Positions 1 through 9,478 of a stretch of 64,000 nt of DNA are shown here, piece after piece (position 1 is the first letter of the stretch; the number at the start of each line of letters is the position of its first letter). Source of the stretch: Chitinophagaceae bacterium (GTDB taxonomy: Bacteria > Bacteroidota > Bacteroidia > Chitinophagales > Chitinophagaceae); NCBI GenBank assembly GCA_016703625.1, contig JADJBP010000001.1, forward strand, positions 310,001 to 374,000. The letters are read 5' to 3'. The position numbers and the translations under genes were made by a program. The notes below the pieces were generated by a model. It had not been told where the DNA came from and searched no databases. It saw nothing but the letters and a program-made list of their open reading frames with translations.

Positions 1-841
1 TGGTACAGCAGGCTGGTTTCTCCCATTGATATAATTTACGCCGCAAGGAAATGATGTACCAGAATGCAGGTATGAATATTAACTTTAATGCACAAACGAA
101 AAAACTCTGGTGGGTGGGGATGAATATCAATGGCGGGCCAGGCCGGAATGATTTTTATGAACCAAGAAAATACGGCCAGGTATTCCGGAATAAAGGCAGG
201 GTAAATGCAAACATCTGGTGGGAAAGTAATTTTGCAAAAAAACTTTCCTGGGGCGGAAGCCTATATGCAGGTACGGGGGCGTGTTCAACAGGAAGAATGT
301 TGATTACAATTTGTTTGGAAAGATCCGTTTCAGCAGTAAATTTTCTGTTGATAATTCAATCTTTGTCAGCAGCAGCAAAAACCAGGCAGGATGGGCAGGC
401 AGTATCGGCGACACCATTATTTTTTCAAGGCGCAACGTGAACAGTGTTGAAAATGTGATCAACATCAAATACAATTTTACCAACCGAATGGGACTTACGG
501 TAAGGGCAAGGCATTACTGGAGTAAGGTTAACCCGCAGCAGTTTTACGAACTGGATGTGAACGGTAAACTGCAGGCGCCGGCAAATCCCTTTACCGGTAA
601 TGTAAATCAAAACTATAATTATTTAAGTGTGGATATGGTATACAACTGGCAGTTTGCGCAGGGTAGTTTCTTAAGCATTGTATGGAAAGATATCGGTGAA
701 AATTTTAACCGCCAGTTTGAAAAAAATTATGTGAAGAACCTGGGCAATACCATCAGCGGCGACCAGTTTAACAGCCTGTCTTTACGGGTGATCTATTTCC
801 TGGATTACCTGACCGTTAGAAAAAAATTCAGCAAAAGCTGA
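1..841 (+). CDS. DUF5916-type outer-membrane protein, 3' end only, frameshifted
   Basis: About 265 codons of the C-terminal end of a larger protein whose start lies left of the window. The sequence alternates aromatic and polar residues in short beta-strand-like stretches (WWVGMNING, WWESNFAKKLSWGG, VINIKYNFTNRMGLTVRARHYW, split here by turns) and ends with a strand-rich segment, as in the C-terminal barrel-like half of DUF5916 proteins, which usually follow a carbohydrate-binding-like domain. The frame open from 51 changes at a run of five G at 275-279 and continues from 281 to the stop at 841. A further break probably lies before 51, because that frame has a stop at 27-29. The function of DUF5916 proteins is not established. 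A bidirectional terminator follows. The family call rests on recall and the overall pattern, so confidence is moderate. Confidence 0.6.
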
Positions 842-860
842 ACATCACTATACAAAATAT

Positions 861-893
861 AAAGTCCTCCCGTTTCAACAGCGGGAGGACTTT
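861..893. terminator. Bidirectional Rho-independent terminator
   Basis: A perfect 12-bp inverted repeat (AAAGTCCTCCCG / CGGGAGGACTTT) with a 9-base loop, flanked by A-rich and T-rich sequence. It lies between the convergent ends of the DUF5916-type gene (stop 841) and the DoxX-like gene (restored stop 899-901), so it can serve both strands. Confidence 0.85.
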
Positions 894-898
894 TATCA

Positions 899-1257
899 TT
901 ACCTGTGATTTGTTCTGTTACCAATGATTATGGCAGCCATCGCCAGTCCTGAATCCTTTAATAACTGCCCGGGTTGCCATCCAAAGCCGGTTGCAGGTGC
1001 AGGGTAAAAACAAATACCAGCAACATGGCCGCCAGCAGGTAGCAAGCAACCGTTTTCAATTTATTGATGAGTATCGCTAAAGCAGCAGCAATAAGTGCAG
1101 CCCCGGTTATATATACCCAAACCTTGCCATCACCAGGCAAATATTCGGGTATCATACCGCTCATGATATCGGCATTCATAAAATGCATGACACCAAAAAA
1201 GCCCATAATAAAAGCAAAAAGGATCTCGGCAAACCTTGTAGGAAAGATTTTTTTCAT
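899..1257 (-). CDS. DoxX-like small membrane protein, frameshifted near its 3' end
   Basis: About 119 residues when restored. The open frame from 1257 stops at 958 after GNPGSY. Shifting one base gives LLKDSGLAMAAIIIGN and a stop at 899-901, which matches the usual fourth helix of DoxX-like proteins. Hydrophobic segments are at about residues 9-27, 46-63, 68-86 and 101-116, so four membrane helices are expected. DoxX/DoxD-type proteins are inner-membrane proteins, some linked to thiosulfate or quinone redox chemistry, but most small members have no known role and none is assigned here. It is a single gene ending at the terminator at 861-893. The missing base lies around 963-966 and is likely a sequencing error. 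Confidence 0.7.
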
Positions 1258-1354
1258 AATATCAGATTTTGTTTAGACTGAAAAAGTAAGCATAAATTAC
1301 TTAAAATGCAAGCCTGGGAATTTTATTAAAAAAAACGGTAACTATTACCCGAAA

Positions 1355-1402
1355 TAAAAAAGCCCGGCTGGATTAAACTATATGTAAATCCTGCCGGGCT
1401 TT
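1355..1402 (-). terminator. Rho-independent terminator of the S9 peptidase gene
   Basis: Inverted repeat AAAGCCCGGC (1359-1368) / GCCGGGCTTT (1393-1402), extended inward by GGATT/AATCC with one mismatch. Read on the minus strand it is followed by a T-rich run (1351-1361). It lies just after the peptidase stop at 1420. Confidence 0.85.
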
Positions 1403-1419
1403 AAAGAAAAAACAACCAG

Positions 1420-3567
1420 TTATTTCAACATGGTTTTTGGAGCATCTTTCTCCAGTAAATATTTATAAATGAATTTTGTTTTCAGGTTTTGAAAGTGGGT
1501 TCCTTTATTGCCGCCCCAACCATGCCGGCCGCCACTGTATGGCATAAACTCAAAATCTTTTTTGAGGTCCTGTAATTTGCTGATGAACTGAATGCTGTTC
1601 TGTATATGTACATTATCATCTATCATGCCGTGTGCGATCTGGATCATGCCTTTGTATTTTGCGGCATGGGTCATCACTGAACTGCTTTTATATCCTTCGG
1701 GGTTATTGGCCGGTGTGCCCATAAATCGTTCGGTATAGTGCGAATCATAAAGGGTCCAGTCGGTTACACTGCCGCCCGCCATACCATGCGTAAATACATC
1801 GCTGGCATAGGTTAAGGCATAGCAGGTCATGTAACCGCCATAACTGAAACCGGTGATGCAGATCTTCGTTGCATCCGCACTCCCATTTTCGATCAGCCAT
1901 TTTACCATGCTGCTGTAATCCTTCATTTCCCAATAGCCGAGGTTATGATACATATAACTTACACCTTCTTTTCCAAAATGACCGCTGGCACGGTGATCCA
2001 TGCTAACCTGTATCAGCCCTTCTTTGGCATACCATTGCTGGTTGCCGTTAATACCCCAGGTATCCATAACACTGCCGGCATTGGGCCCGCCATATACAGA
2101 GACCAGCACCGGGTATTTTTTATTCTTATCCATATTTACCGGCCAGGTTACTTTCATGGGCAGGTCGTATAATCCATCATCGCTTTTTACACGGATGATC
2201 TCCGTTTTTGCCAGGTTGTAATTTTCAAACTCTGCTCCTTTACTGTCGCCCAGGTCTTTGATGATCTTTCTTTTAGTACTCATCAGGGTCATTTTTGGAG
2301 GCGAGCCCGCATTGGAATAAGTGGTTATAAAATAAGAGCCCTGAGGTGACAGGTTTATCGAATTATTATATTCACCCAATGTGAGCTTTTCCATATTTTT
2401 CCCGTTTACATTTATACGGTAAAAATCATTTCTTGCTGTATTCTCGAGGGTCCGGGCGGTAAAATATACAACACCTTTCTTTTCATCAACATACTTGATA
2501 TCAGTAACTGTAAACTTCCCGGTGGTGATGGCATTTACCAGTTTCCCTTTCATATCGTGAAAGTATAAATGATTCCAGCCACTGGCATCGCTTTGAAGGA
2601 TAAAACCTGTTTTGTCATTCATAAATTGAATGCGGCCACCCTGGTCATCCAGGTCAACCCAGCTTTTTGGTTCTCGTTATAAAATTCTGCTTTGGCGCCG
2701 GTAAATGTATTGACCTCGTAAATAATTAAATTATTCTGCAGCCTGTTCATCCACTGTACCAATAAAGAGCTGCCATCGGGTTTCCAGTAAGGCATACCAA
2801 AATACTGGTCATCCTTTTCGTTGAAAGCAGCCCAAACAATATTATTTCCATCGGGCTCCACCATACCTACTTTCACTTCGGGGTTAGGGTCTCCAACCTT
2901 GGGATACCTTTGTGTTTCAACCACACCATGCAAACCGGGGGCATCAGTAATGGTAAATACAGGGATCTTTGTATCATCCGACCTGAAAAAAGCAATTCGC
3001 TTACTGTCGGGGCTCCACCAGAAAGCACGGTACCTGCCGCTGCGGCCAAGGATCTCTTCCATATAAACCCAGCTTGCATAACCATTCAATATGGTTTCAC
3101 TGCCGTCTTTGGTTATGCGGTTTTCTTTTAATGTTGCCAGGTTAACGGAATACAAATCGTTCTTTTTTGTATAAGCCACATAATTACCATCCGGGCTCAA
3201 CGTTGCATTGATCTCTGCATCCTCATCATTGGTAAGCCTTATATCTTCTGTATTTTTCCGAGATACAGGTCATTCCCTTTGGTAATGATATTGGGTGTAA
3301 CGGATACCGTGCCTTTGTTGATATTGGGCTCAACATATTCTTTTTCGGCGCCGTTTTTGCAGTCGATCTCGTAATTTTTTCCGTCTCTTCTTAAAATAAA
3401 ATGGCTGTCATCGATCCATTTTGCAACACAGGGGAAGTTTTGAGTGATCCCTTTAAAATTACTTTTAAAATACTGGTCATCGCCCAGTTCTTTTTTTGTG
3501 CCTGCGTTGAAAGGCTGAAGATCAGTAACACAGCTATGGCTGCAATATGCTTTAGCAAGTTCATCAT
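1420..3567 (-). CDS. S9-family prolyl oligopeptidase (dipeptidyl peptidase IV-like), frameshifted
   Basis: Restored length is about 715 residues, normal for DPP IV-type enzymes, which remove X-Pro dipeptides from peptide N termini in the periplasm or on the cell surface. The start ATG at 3565-3567 opens a signal peptide (MMNLLKHIAAIAVLLIFSLS, cut near TQAQ). A beta-propeller-like region follows (SPDGNYVAYTKKNDLYSV, WWSPDSKRIAFFRSDD). The C-terminal alpha/beta-hydrolase domain carries the full triad: Ser in GFSYGGY (near 1845), Asp in HGMIDDNVH (near 1617) and His in GGRHGWGG (near 1522). Three frame changes break the reading: an A7 run (3491-3497 on this strand), near 3254, and an A5 run at 2664-2668. 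Each restores homologous sequence when one base is added or removed. Single gene downstream of lysS, with its own terminator. Confidence 0.88.
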
Positions 3568-3659
3568 ATGTAAAATGGTTTTTAATTGAGCGGCCAAGAT
3601 AGCTTTTTTGACAGGAAATTCCGGGGTGAAATTGATGAACGGGATTTGAAAATTTTTAA

Positions 3660-3692
3660 AATAAAAAAGCCGCTGTATGATCACAGCAGCTC
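3660..3692 (-). terminator. Rho-independent terminator of lysS
   Basis: Inverted repeat AGC-x-GCTGT / ACAGC-x-GCT (3668-3691) with a six-base loop. Read on the minus strand it is followed by TTTTTTATTTT. It lies 20-50 bases past the lysS stop at 3713. Confidence 0.7.
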
Positions 3693-3712
3693 TATTAAAA
3701 ATGTCGAAAAAT

Positions 3713-5239
3713 TTAATCATCGTTTCTCTCCGGCCTCATCATCGGGAAAAAAAGTACATCCTGGATGGAATGCTGGTTGGTGAGCAACATGGCGATCCTG
3801 TCGATCCCAAATCCAATACCGCTGGTTGGGGGCATGCCATATTCCAGGGCACGTAAAAAATCATGGTCTATGAACATGGCTTCATCATCTCCACGTGCCA
3901 TCAACTCTGTTTGTTCTTCAAAACGAGCACGCTGTTCAATGGGGTCATTCAATTCACTGTAGGCATTGGCAATTTCCTTGCCATTGCACATCAGCTCAAA
4001 ACGTTCCACCAGTCCGGGTTTGCTGCGGTGTTTTTTGGTAAGCGGGCTCATCTCAACCGGGTAATCGGTGATAAATGTGGGCTGTATGTAGCTGGCTTCA
4101 CATTTATCGCCAAAGATCTCATCGATCAGTTTGCCCTTGCCCCATTTTTCATCGGCATGAATTTGCAATTGCCTGCAAACATCCCTGATGCCTGCTTCAT
4201 CCATCTCACTGATGTCGAAACCGGTATGTTCTTTAATGGCATCAAACATCGTAATTCTTTTGTACGGCGCTTTAAAATCAATTTCCTTATCACCCACCAT
4301 CACTTTTGTTGTACCATTGGTTGCCATAGCCGCTTTGTCCAGCATCTGTTCGGTGGTATCCATCATCCACTCATAATCTTTATAGGCCACATAAAATTCA
4401 AGAATGGTAAACTCGGGATTGTGGGTGCGGTCCATACCTTCATTGCGGAAGTTGCGGCTGAATTCATATACCCATTCAAAACCGCCAACGATCAGTCTTT
4501 TTAAATAGAGTTCATTGGCAATACGCATGTACATGGGCACATCCAGTGCATTGTGATGCGTGGTGAAAGGCCTTGCTGCCGCACCGCCGGGAATGCTTTG
4601 CAAAACAGGGGTATCCACTTCGAGTGCCCCGCGTTCATTTAAGAATTCACGCATGGTATTCACCATTTTGGTGCGCTTGATAAAGGTTTCTTTTACAGCC
4701 GGGTTCACGATCAGGTCGGCATAGCGCTGCCTGTAACGAAACTCGGGGTCTGTTACTTCATCAAATGCCTCACCATCTTTTTCTTTTACGATAGGCAGCG
4801 GGCGTAATGATTTTGAAAGCATGCTGAACTCCCTAACATGAATGGATGTTTCACCGGTTTTGGTAGTGAATACATATCCTTTGATACCAATAATGTCGCC
4901 GATATCAATCAATTTTTTCCAAACGGTTTGGTACATGGTTTTATCCTCACCCGGACAAATATCATCCTGCTTGATATAAAATTGGATCTTGCCAACTGAA
5001 TCCTGCAGTACTGCAAAATTTGCCTTGCCCATATCCCGTACACTCATAATACGGCCTGCAATGCATACATCAGCAAAATCATCTTTATTAGAGTCGCCTT
5101 TATATTTTTCCTTTATGTAAACCGATGTTGTATTAACCGGGTACAGTGCTGCCGGGTAGGCATCAATGCCCAGTTTGCTCAGTTCTGCCAGTTTTTCCCT
5201 GCGGATGATCTCCTGTTCGGATAAATGTTGTGTACTCAT
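3713..5239 (-). CDS. lysS: Lysyl-tRNA synthetase, class II
   Basis: 508 residues, the expected size for a bacterial class II LysRS, which joins lysine to tRNA-Lys in the cytoplasm. The N-terminal OB-fold anticodon-binding domain spans about residues 45-150 ([18 protein letters not shown]). The catalytic core carries motif 1 ([14 protein letters not shown]), motif 2 ([18 protein letters not shown]) and motif 3 ([14 protein letters not shown]). Unlike many neighbours the frame is uninterrupted. Start at 5239, 16 residues before the conserved [14 protein letters not shown] segment. A -7 box TATATTTG lies 75-83 bases upstream. Confidence 0.98.
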   Translation of the reverse strand: MSTQHLSEQEIIRREKLAELSKLGIDAYPAALYPVNTTSVYIKEKYKGDSNKDDFADVCIAGRIMSVRDMGKANFAVLQDSVGKIQFYIKQDDICPGEDKTMYQTVWKKLIDIGDIIGIKGYVFTTKTGETSIHVREFSMLSKSLRPLPIVKEKDGEAFDEVTDPEFRYRQRYADLIVNPAVKETFIKRTKMVNTMREFLNERGALEVDTPVLQSIPGGAAARPFTTHHNALDVPMYMRIANELYLKRLIVGGFEWVYEFSRNFRNEGMDRTHNPEFTILEFYVAYKDYEWMMDTTEQMLDKAAMATNGTTKVMVGDKEIDFKAPYKRITMFDAIKEHTGFDISEMDEAGIRDVCRQLQIHADEKWGKGKLIDEIFGDKCEASYIQPTFITDYPVEMSPLTKKHRSKPGLVERFELMCNGKEIANAYSELNDPIEQRARFEEQTELMARGDDEAMFIDHDFLRALEYGMPPTSGIGFGIDRIAMLLTNQHSIQDVLFFPMMRPERNDD

Positions 5240-5314
5240 GTTTTAGTCATTGGTCATTGGTCAGCAGCAACTTTTCTGCTTTTGCTATTGGCCAACAGCT
5301 TTTTAATTTAGCTG

Positions 5315-5322
5315 CAAATATA
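5315..5322 (-). promoter_or_regulatory. Candidate -7 promoter box for lysS
   Basis: Read on the minus strand this is TATATTTG followed by C, an exact match to the Bacteroidota -7 consensus TAnnTTTG. The -33 region about 19 bases further upstream is weak (AATGG-like, no clear TTTG). Transcription would start about 65 bases before the lysS ATG. Pattern match only. Confidence 0.45.
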
Positions 5323-5365
5323 CCGTATACAACCCATTTGTCCATTTAGGGCTCTTACAAAAAAG

Positions 5366-5397
5366 TTTGGCAGGAAACTTGCCTGATACTACTTTTA
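5366..5397 (+). promoter_or_regulatory. Candidate Bacteroidota promoter for the DUF4197 gene
   Basis: TTTG at 5366-5369, a 20-base spacer, then TACTTTTA at 5390-5397 (consensus TAnnTTTG with the last base changed). The predicted start near 5404 leaves a leader of fewer than ten bases before the ATG at 5412, which is short, so this may be fortuitous. Confidence 0.35.
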
Positions 5398-5411
5398 GTA
5401 AAACACCAATC

Positions 5412-6113
5412 ATGAAAAGTATTTTTACAGCGATCCTGGTCACTGCCCTTTTTTGCGGCTGCGACATTTTGAAACAATTACCACCAACTACGGGTACGGG
5501 CGTAACTGAATCGGAAGCGGCAGCAGGAATTAAAGAAGCCCTTGCGCAGGGACTTACAGGTGCTGTATTAAAGTTAAACCGGGAAGACGGTTTTTTTAAG
5601 GATGCTTTTTATAAAATACTGGTGCCCGAAGATGCCCGGAAAATTGAGAACACCTTAAGGGATATTGGCATGGGCAGTATGGTTGACAAGGCCATTTTAC
5701 AGATCAACCGCGGTGCCGAAGATGCAGCCGGTTATGCCAAGCCCATTTTTGTGAATGCCATTAAAAGTATGACCATACAGGATGCGATCGGGCTGGTAAG
5801 AAATGGCGATACCAGTGCCACCCATTTTTTCAGGGAAAAAACAACTGCCCAGCTGGTTGCCGCATTTACACCGGTGATCAAAGCATCTCTTGATAAGGTG
5901 AATGCCACCAAATATTACAGCGATATGGTAAATAAATACAACAGCCTGCCCATCGTGTTCAAAAAAATAAATCCTGATCTTACGGCTTATGTTACCGGTA
6001 AAGCCACCAATGCATTGTTTGACCTGGTGGCACAGGAAGAAAGGAATATCCGGAATAATTTTGCGGCCAGGACAACCGACCTATTAAAGAAGGTATTTGG
6101 AGGTATCTTTTAA
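5412..6113 (+). CDS. DUF4197 family lipoprotein
   Basis: 233 residues from the ATG at 5412, chosen because it begins a lipoprotein signal (MKSIFTAILVTALFCGC, lipobox Cys at residue 17). A more upstream ATG at 5367 would add 15 residues before the signal. The mature part matches DUF4197: it begins with GIKEALAQGLTGAVLKLN and continues through DGFFKDAFYKILVPED, RGAEDAAGYAKPIFVNAI and a helical C terminus. Family members are predicted secreted or lipid-anchored alpha-helical proteins of unknown function. The gene is divergent from lysS and has no operon partner. Confidence 0.85.
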   Translation: MKSIFTAILVTALFCGCDILKQLPPTTGTGVTESEAAAGIKEALAQGLTGAVLKLNREDGFFKDAFYKILVPEDARKIENTLRDIGMGSMVDKAILQINRGAEDAAGYAKPIFVNAIKSMTIQDAIGLVRNGDTSATHFFREKTTAQLVAAFTPVIKASLDKVNATKYYSDMVNKYNSLPIVFKKINPDLTAYVTGKATNALFDLVAQEERNIRNNFAARTTDLLKKVFGGIF

Positions 6114-6156
6114 GCCAAATTTAAAACCCGATTTTAAGGGTCAATGCCGGGTAACT

Positions 6157-6168
6157 CCTGTATACAGG
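6157..6168. other. 12-bp perfect palindrome in a convergent gap
   Basis: CCTGTATACAGG lies in the 230-base gap between the DUF4197 gene (ends 6113) and the flavin reductase gene (ends 6344). Flanking AAGGG (6136-6140) and CCCTTTT (6171-6177) could extend it to a longer imperfect hairpin. There is no obvious T run, so a terminator role is uncertain. Nothing else was seen in this gap. Confidence 0.3.
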
Positions 6169-6343
6169 TTCCCTTTTAGTTGCTGAAACTGTTTTGTATC
6201 GAGTCCAAGTGACAGGGCTTTGTTTTTGTTGGACTTTGACTAATAAATAAACTCAACGCAGTGCCGGCATATAGCCAGATCCAAACGTTTCTTTTTTGTC
6301 GCCGTGCCCTTTTCACTTTTTTGCGTATTAAAACGATGATTGT

Positions 6344-7277
6344 TTAAAGATGAGCTTTAAATAAGGAGTTACCTGGATCTTCCGTCATTTTCTTGCAGTC
6401 AATAATCGCCAGCAACACCTGCCAGGCTTCATTCACTTTACCGGCATCCAGTAATTCTTTGGCATACCGGTGCAGTTCTTTATCCATTTCATCGGGGTTG
6501 ATGGAAAAATACTGGATGATGTTTTTCAGTTTATCATCATCAAAAGCAGGATCAACAAAGGGCATTTCATGCACATTGGCCAGCTGGCCCAAATTATTTG
6601 CACTTAGTATATTGCTGTTACGGATACTTCAGGAGGCGTCTATTCCAATACCCAGTTGTGTATTTGGTTTGGCAACTTTAAATAAATTGGTCTCATCAAT
6701 TTTTGCATACCAGTCGCCGCCAAGCCGGGCCACATGGTGCAGTTTGGTTTGGTCTATTTTGTTGTCTGCATCCAGGATAGTTTCATCAATATGCATGCAC
6801 AATACTTCGCAGATCACCAGGTTGCCTGCTCCGCCTTCGGTGCCCAGCGGTTTTACTTCCAAAACCTTGCATTCCAGTTTTACCTTGCTTTCTTTACCAT
6901 GGGCGGTTTTACCATGGTTGCTTTTCTTCGGTAAAACCGGCTTTGATAAATTCATTGGTGCCTTTCGGAAACTCGCAACTGGCAAGCGAAGTTTGCTGCA
7001 CCATATCATAATCCACCATATTGATCACCACTTCGGGCACTTCCTGTACATTTTGTAAAGTATGTTTGGTGGTATTATCCCTAACCCTCCGTGCCGGTGA
7101 AAAAATTACGATGGGCGGGTTGGAAGAAAATAAATTAAAAAAACTAAAGGGGCTAAGGTTTACATTTCCTGCTTTATCGATGGTAGACGCAAAACATATG
7201 GGCCTGGGCGCAATGGCATGCTGCAGGTAGTTTTGGGCTTCGGCGGGTTTTAGATCTTTCAGGTTAAGTGTGAGCAT
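6344..7277 (-). CDS. Flavin reductase family protein, frameshifted and with an in-frame stop
   Basis: A split-barrel FMN-binding protein of about 310 residues when restored. Members reduce or bind flavin in the cytoplasm and may supply FMNH2 to other enzymes. The N-terminal piece (from the ATG at 7275-7277) contains APRPICFASTIDKAGNVNLS and SPFSFFNLFSSNPPIVIFSP, typical of the family. The next piece has KVKLECKVLEVKPLGTEGG and DWYAKIDETNLFKVAKPN. The last piece, IRNSNILSANNLGQLANV onward, is the normal C-terminal tail. The frame changes near 6905-6920. A TGA at 6629-6631 interrupts the frame just after GIGIDAS, although the downstream sequence stays in frame. A GTG at 7299-7301 is an alternative start. 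Either a pseudogene or, more likely, sequence error. Confidence 0.8.
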
Positions 7278-7298
7278 TTCTTTATTTTTAATTTTTTT

Positions 7299-7612
7299 CA
7301 CGCAGAGGTAGCAGGGGTGCGGAGGTCGCAGAGGGTTTTCTCAGCGTCCTTCGCGTTAAATGTTTTCTTGTTTCCCGCAGAGGTATCAGGGGAGCAGAGA
7401 TCGCAGAGTTTTTCCAGCATCCCCTGCCCCTCAGCGTTCCCTGCGTAAAATGTTGTTTTGTTTCTCGCAGAGGTCGCAGAGTTGAAGAGATCGCAGGGAT
7501 GAATGCTCAGCGTCCTCCACGTGAAATCAGTTCCTTGCAGAGGTTCCAATGTGCATAGATGATTGTTTTCTCTGCGTCCCCTGCCCCTCAGCGCCCTCTG
7601 CGAGAAACATTA
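7299..7612. repeat. Four tandem degenerate palindromic repeat units (CGCAGAGG type)
   Basis: This gap between the flavin reductase and FAH genes is made of about four units of 70-90 bases, starting near 7299, 7372, 7462 and 7531. Each starts with a version of TTTCTCGCAGAGGTCGCAGA, continues with GAG-CAGAGATCGCAGAG, and ends with the inverted form (CTCAGCGTCCT...CTGCG-AAA), so each unit can fold into a long imperfect hairpin. The whole cluster is also bounded by GCAGAGG at the left and CCCTCTGCGAGAAA at the right. The element resembles the repeats built from CGCAGAG/CTCTGCG that are scattered between genes in many environmental bacteria. The reading frame at 7298-7549 on the minus strand is a by-product of the repeats. 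Confidence 0.8.
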
Positions 7613-8620
7613 CTACATTTTCTTCAACGCCAAAATCGAAAAATCACTTTCATCCCTCACGATCGTATTACTCAGTTTACCAAGCCCGTCAATTTCCATT
7701 TCAACCACATCCCCTTCCTGTAACCATTGTTCCTGGTAATTGGGGTCATTTAATTTACCGGTACCGTTCAGTTCCAAAAAGCAACCGGTACCGGCTGTGC
7801 CGCTGCCGATCACATCACCGGGCATCATATTTACCCCATAGCTGCAGCGTTCAATAATTTCGGCAAAGGTCCAGTCCATATCACTTAAATTACCTTCGCT
7901 TACCTGTATTCCATTCACCCAGCACTTCATGCCCAGGTTCCAGGCCTTTCCGGTATGGCCCTCTTTACAGGGTACTTCATATTGTTCCAGTTCATCCAGG
8001 GTTACCAGCATGGGACCAATAACGGTACTGAAATCTTTTCCTTTGGCAGGCCCCAGGTTCAGTTTCATTTCCTCCATTTGTAATAACCTGGCACTCATGT
8101 CATTCATGATCATCAGTCCGCCAATATATTCATCAGCATCAGCTGCTTTAATATTTCGGCCGGGTTTGCAGATCACGATGGATGCTTCCAGTTCAAAATC
8201 AAGTTGCTGAAAATGATCGGGCATACAAACAATATCGCCGGGCCCCTGTATGCTGTTGTGGTTGGTAAAATAAAAAATGGGGTACTGGTCATATTCAGGT
8301 ATCATATCCACTTTCCGGTTACGGCGGGCTGCTGCTACGTGTTGGCGAAAAGCATAGGCATCCCGGCAACTGGTTGGGTGCGGTACAGGAGCTATAATTT
8401 CTGTATCTGAAAAAGCTTCTGCCATCACATTTCTTACCATACCATCTTTTATTCTTTGTTCAACAATTTTGGCCATAGGTATAAATTCATCCCAAAAATT
8501 CAGAAGCATTGCCATGGTATTGGGCAGATCATTGTGTAAGGAATCCAGGGAATAGATATTGCCGTCTACAACAATGCCCAATTGATCGTGACCGTCTTTT
8601 AAGTAAGTAACTAATTTCAT
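7613..8620 (-). CDS. Fumarylacetoacetate hydrolase family protein
   Basis: 335 residues from the ATG at 8618-8620 (MKLVTYLKDGHDQLGIVVDG). An earlier ATG at 8641 would add a non-conserved MTSKPLY. FAH-fold enzymes cleave or decarboxylate beta-diketo or ring-opened acids using a divalent metal. Visible features are FYFTNHNSIQGPGDIV, the metal-ligand segment DFELEASIVICKPGRN (two acidic ligands), GGLMIMNDMSARLLQ (third acidic ligand) and KGKDFSTVIGPMLVT. Members of this length in Bacteroidota are often annotated as fumarylacetoacetase-like enzymes of tyrosine breakdown, but no other pathway gene is adjacent, so the substrate is open. The frame is intact. It is separated from the flavin reductase gene only by the repeat cluster. 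Confidence 0.88.
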   Translation of the reverse strand: MKLVTYLKDGHDQLGIVVDGNIYSLDSLHNDLPNTMAMLLNFWDEFIPMAKIVEQRIKDGMVRNVMAEAFSDTEIIAPVPHPTSCRDAYAFRQHVAAARRNRKVDMIPEYDQYPIFYFTNHNSIQGPGDIVCMPDHFQQLDFELEASIVICKPGRNIKAADADEYIGGLMIMNDMSARLLQMEEMKLNLGPAKGKDFSTVIGPMLVTLDELEQYEVPCKEGHTGKAWNLGMKCWVNGIQVSEGNLSDMDWTFAEIIERCSYGVNMMPGDVIGSGTAGTGCFLELNGTGKLNDPNYQEQWLQEGDVVEMEIDGLGKLSNTIVRDESDFSILALKKM

Positions 8621-8682
8621 GTATAGTGGTTTGGATGTCAAAAGTAGGCAATAAAAAATTCATGTATTTTAACAATCTGAAT

Positions 8683-8712
8683 TTTGCTTTTACATTTGAA
8701 ATATTAATTTTG
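8683..8712 (+). promoter_or_regulatory. Bacteroidota-type promoter for the hydroxylase gene
   Basis: TTTG at 8683-8686, an 18-base spacer, then TAATTTTG at 8705-8712, an exact TAnnTTTG. The predicted start near 8719 is about ten bases before the TTG codon at 8730. This is the clearest promoter match found in the window. Confidence 0.6.
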
Positions 8713-8729
8713 TACTATAATTACATACA

Positions 8730-9437
8730 TTGAAATTCGAGAAAATACATAACAAAGGCCAGGCACAGATCTTTAAAAACGCATACCTGGAATTTCTAAC
8801 CAAAACGCACCCGCTGGTGATCTGGGGGCTATATTTACCGATCATAGCTGTTATGCTGTATTACAGTTATTCCGGCTTATCCATTGGTTTTTGGAAAACG
8901 GCCGGTATATTTTTGGCCGGAATGTTTACCTGGTCCTTATTCGAATATGTGATCCACCGCTATATTTTTCACTTTATGGCGGAAAGTGAAAGGGCTTTAC
9001 GGATCGTTTATGTGCTGCACGGCAATCATCATGAGTACCCCAGGGATAAAGAGCGGTTGTTTATGCCGCCGGTGCCCAGTTTAATGATCTCCCTAACACT
9101 CTTCAGCCTGATGTATTTTATTGCACATCTGGCAGGTTTCTCTCAATATGTATTTGCTTTTTTCCCGGGATTCCTGGTAGGGTACCTGATATATGGCAGT
9201 ATGCATTATGCCATTCATGCCTGGAACCCGCCGTTTAAATGGATGAAACCCCTGTGGCGAAATCATCACCTGCATCATTATAAAAATACCGAACAGGGTT
9301 TTGGGGTAAGTTCAACTTTGTGGGATCATGTTTTCGGTACCATGTTCGACCTTACAAAGGAAAAAGAAGATAAAGCGAAAGTGCAGGAACTGATGTTTAG
9401 TAAAAAACCTGCTGGCAGGGAATTGCAGGATCAGTGA
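8730..9437 (+). CDS. Sterol desaturase / fatty acid hydroxylase family membrane enzyme
   Basis: 235 residues from a TTG start at 8730. Di-iron membrane hydroxylases of this family use O2 to hydroxylate lipid or carotenoid chains. The size and layout resemble fatty-acid 2-hydroxylase domains. The eight-histidine pattern is complete: HRYIFH (about residues 81-86), HGNHHEYP (99-106), HYAIHAW (158-164) and NHHLHHY (175-181). Four hydrophobic segments (about 28-46, 53-72, 113-130, 134-155) place the histidine boxes on the cytoplasmic side. In Bacteroidota such enzymes can act on sphingolipids or ornithine lipids; the substrate here is not known. A strong promoter match is at 8683-8712. Single gene. 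Confidence 0.88.
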   Translation: MKFEKIHNKGQAQIFKNAYLEFLTKTHPLVIWGLYLPIIAVMLYYSYSGLSIGFWKTAGIFLAGMFTWSLFEYVIHRYIFHFMAESERALRIVYVLHGNHHEYPRDKERLFMPPVPSLMISLTLFSLMYFIAHLAGFSQYVFAFFPGFLVGYLIYGSMHYAIHAWNPPFKWMKPLWRNHHLHHYKNTEQGFGVSSTLWDHVFGTMFDLTKEKEDKAKVQELMFSKKPAGRELQDQ

Positions 9438-9478
9438 TCGTCCCCTACTATTTTGGCAAACCGCTTGTTCGCTGCAGT

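Noticed and set aside
3863..4504. 213-residue plus-strand frame inside lysS
   Set aside because: Shadow of the lysyl-tRNA synthetase gene, which has clear catalytic motifs on the other strand.
5240..5290. Short CATTGGTCATTGGTC repeat just upstream of lysS
   Set aside because: Only two copies of a 7-base unit. It is too short to call a regulatory element, and it lies between the promoter and the start codon.
7298..7549. 83-residue minus-strand frame between the flavin reductase and FAH genes
   Set aside because: It is a translation of the palindromic repeat cluster (CDLC-type peptide repeats) and not a gene.
7299..7612. CRISPR array
   Set aside because: The repeats are palindromic, degenerate and without unique spacers of equal length, and there are no cas genes.
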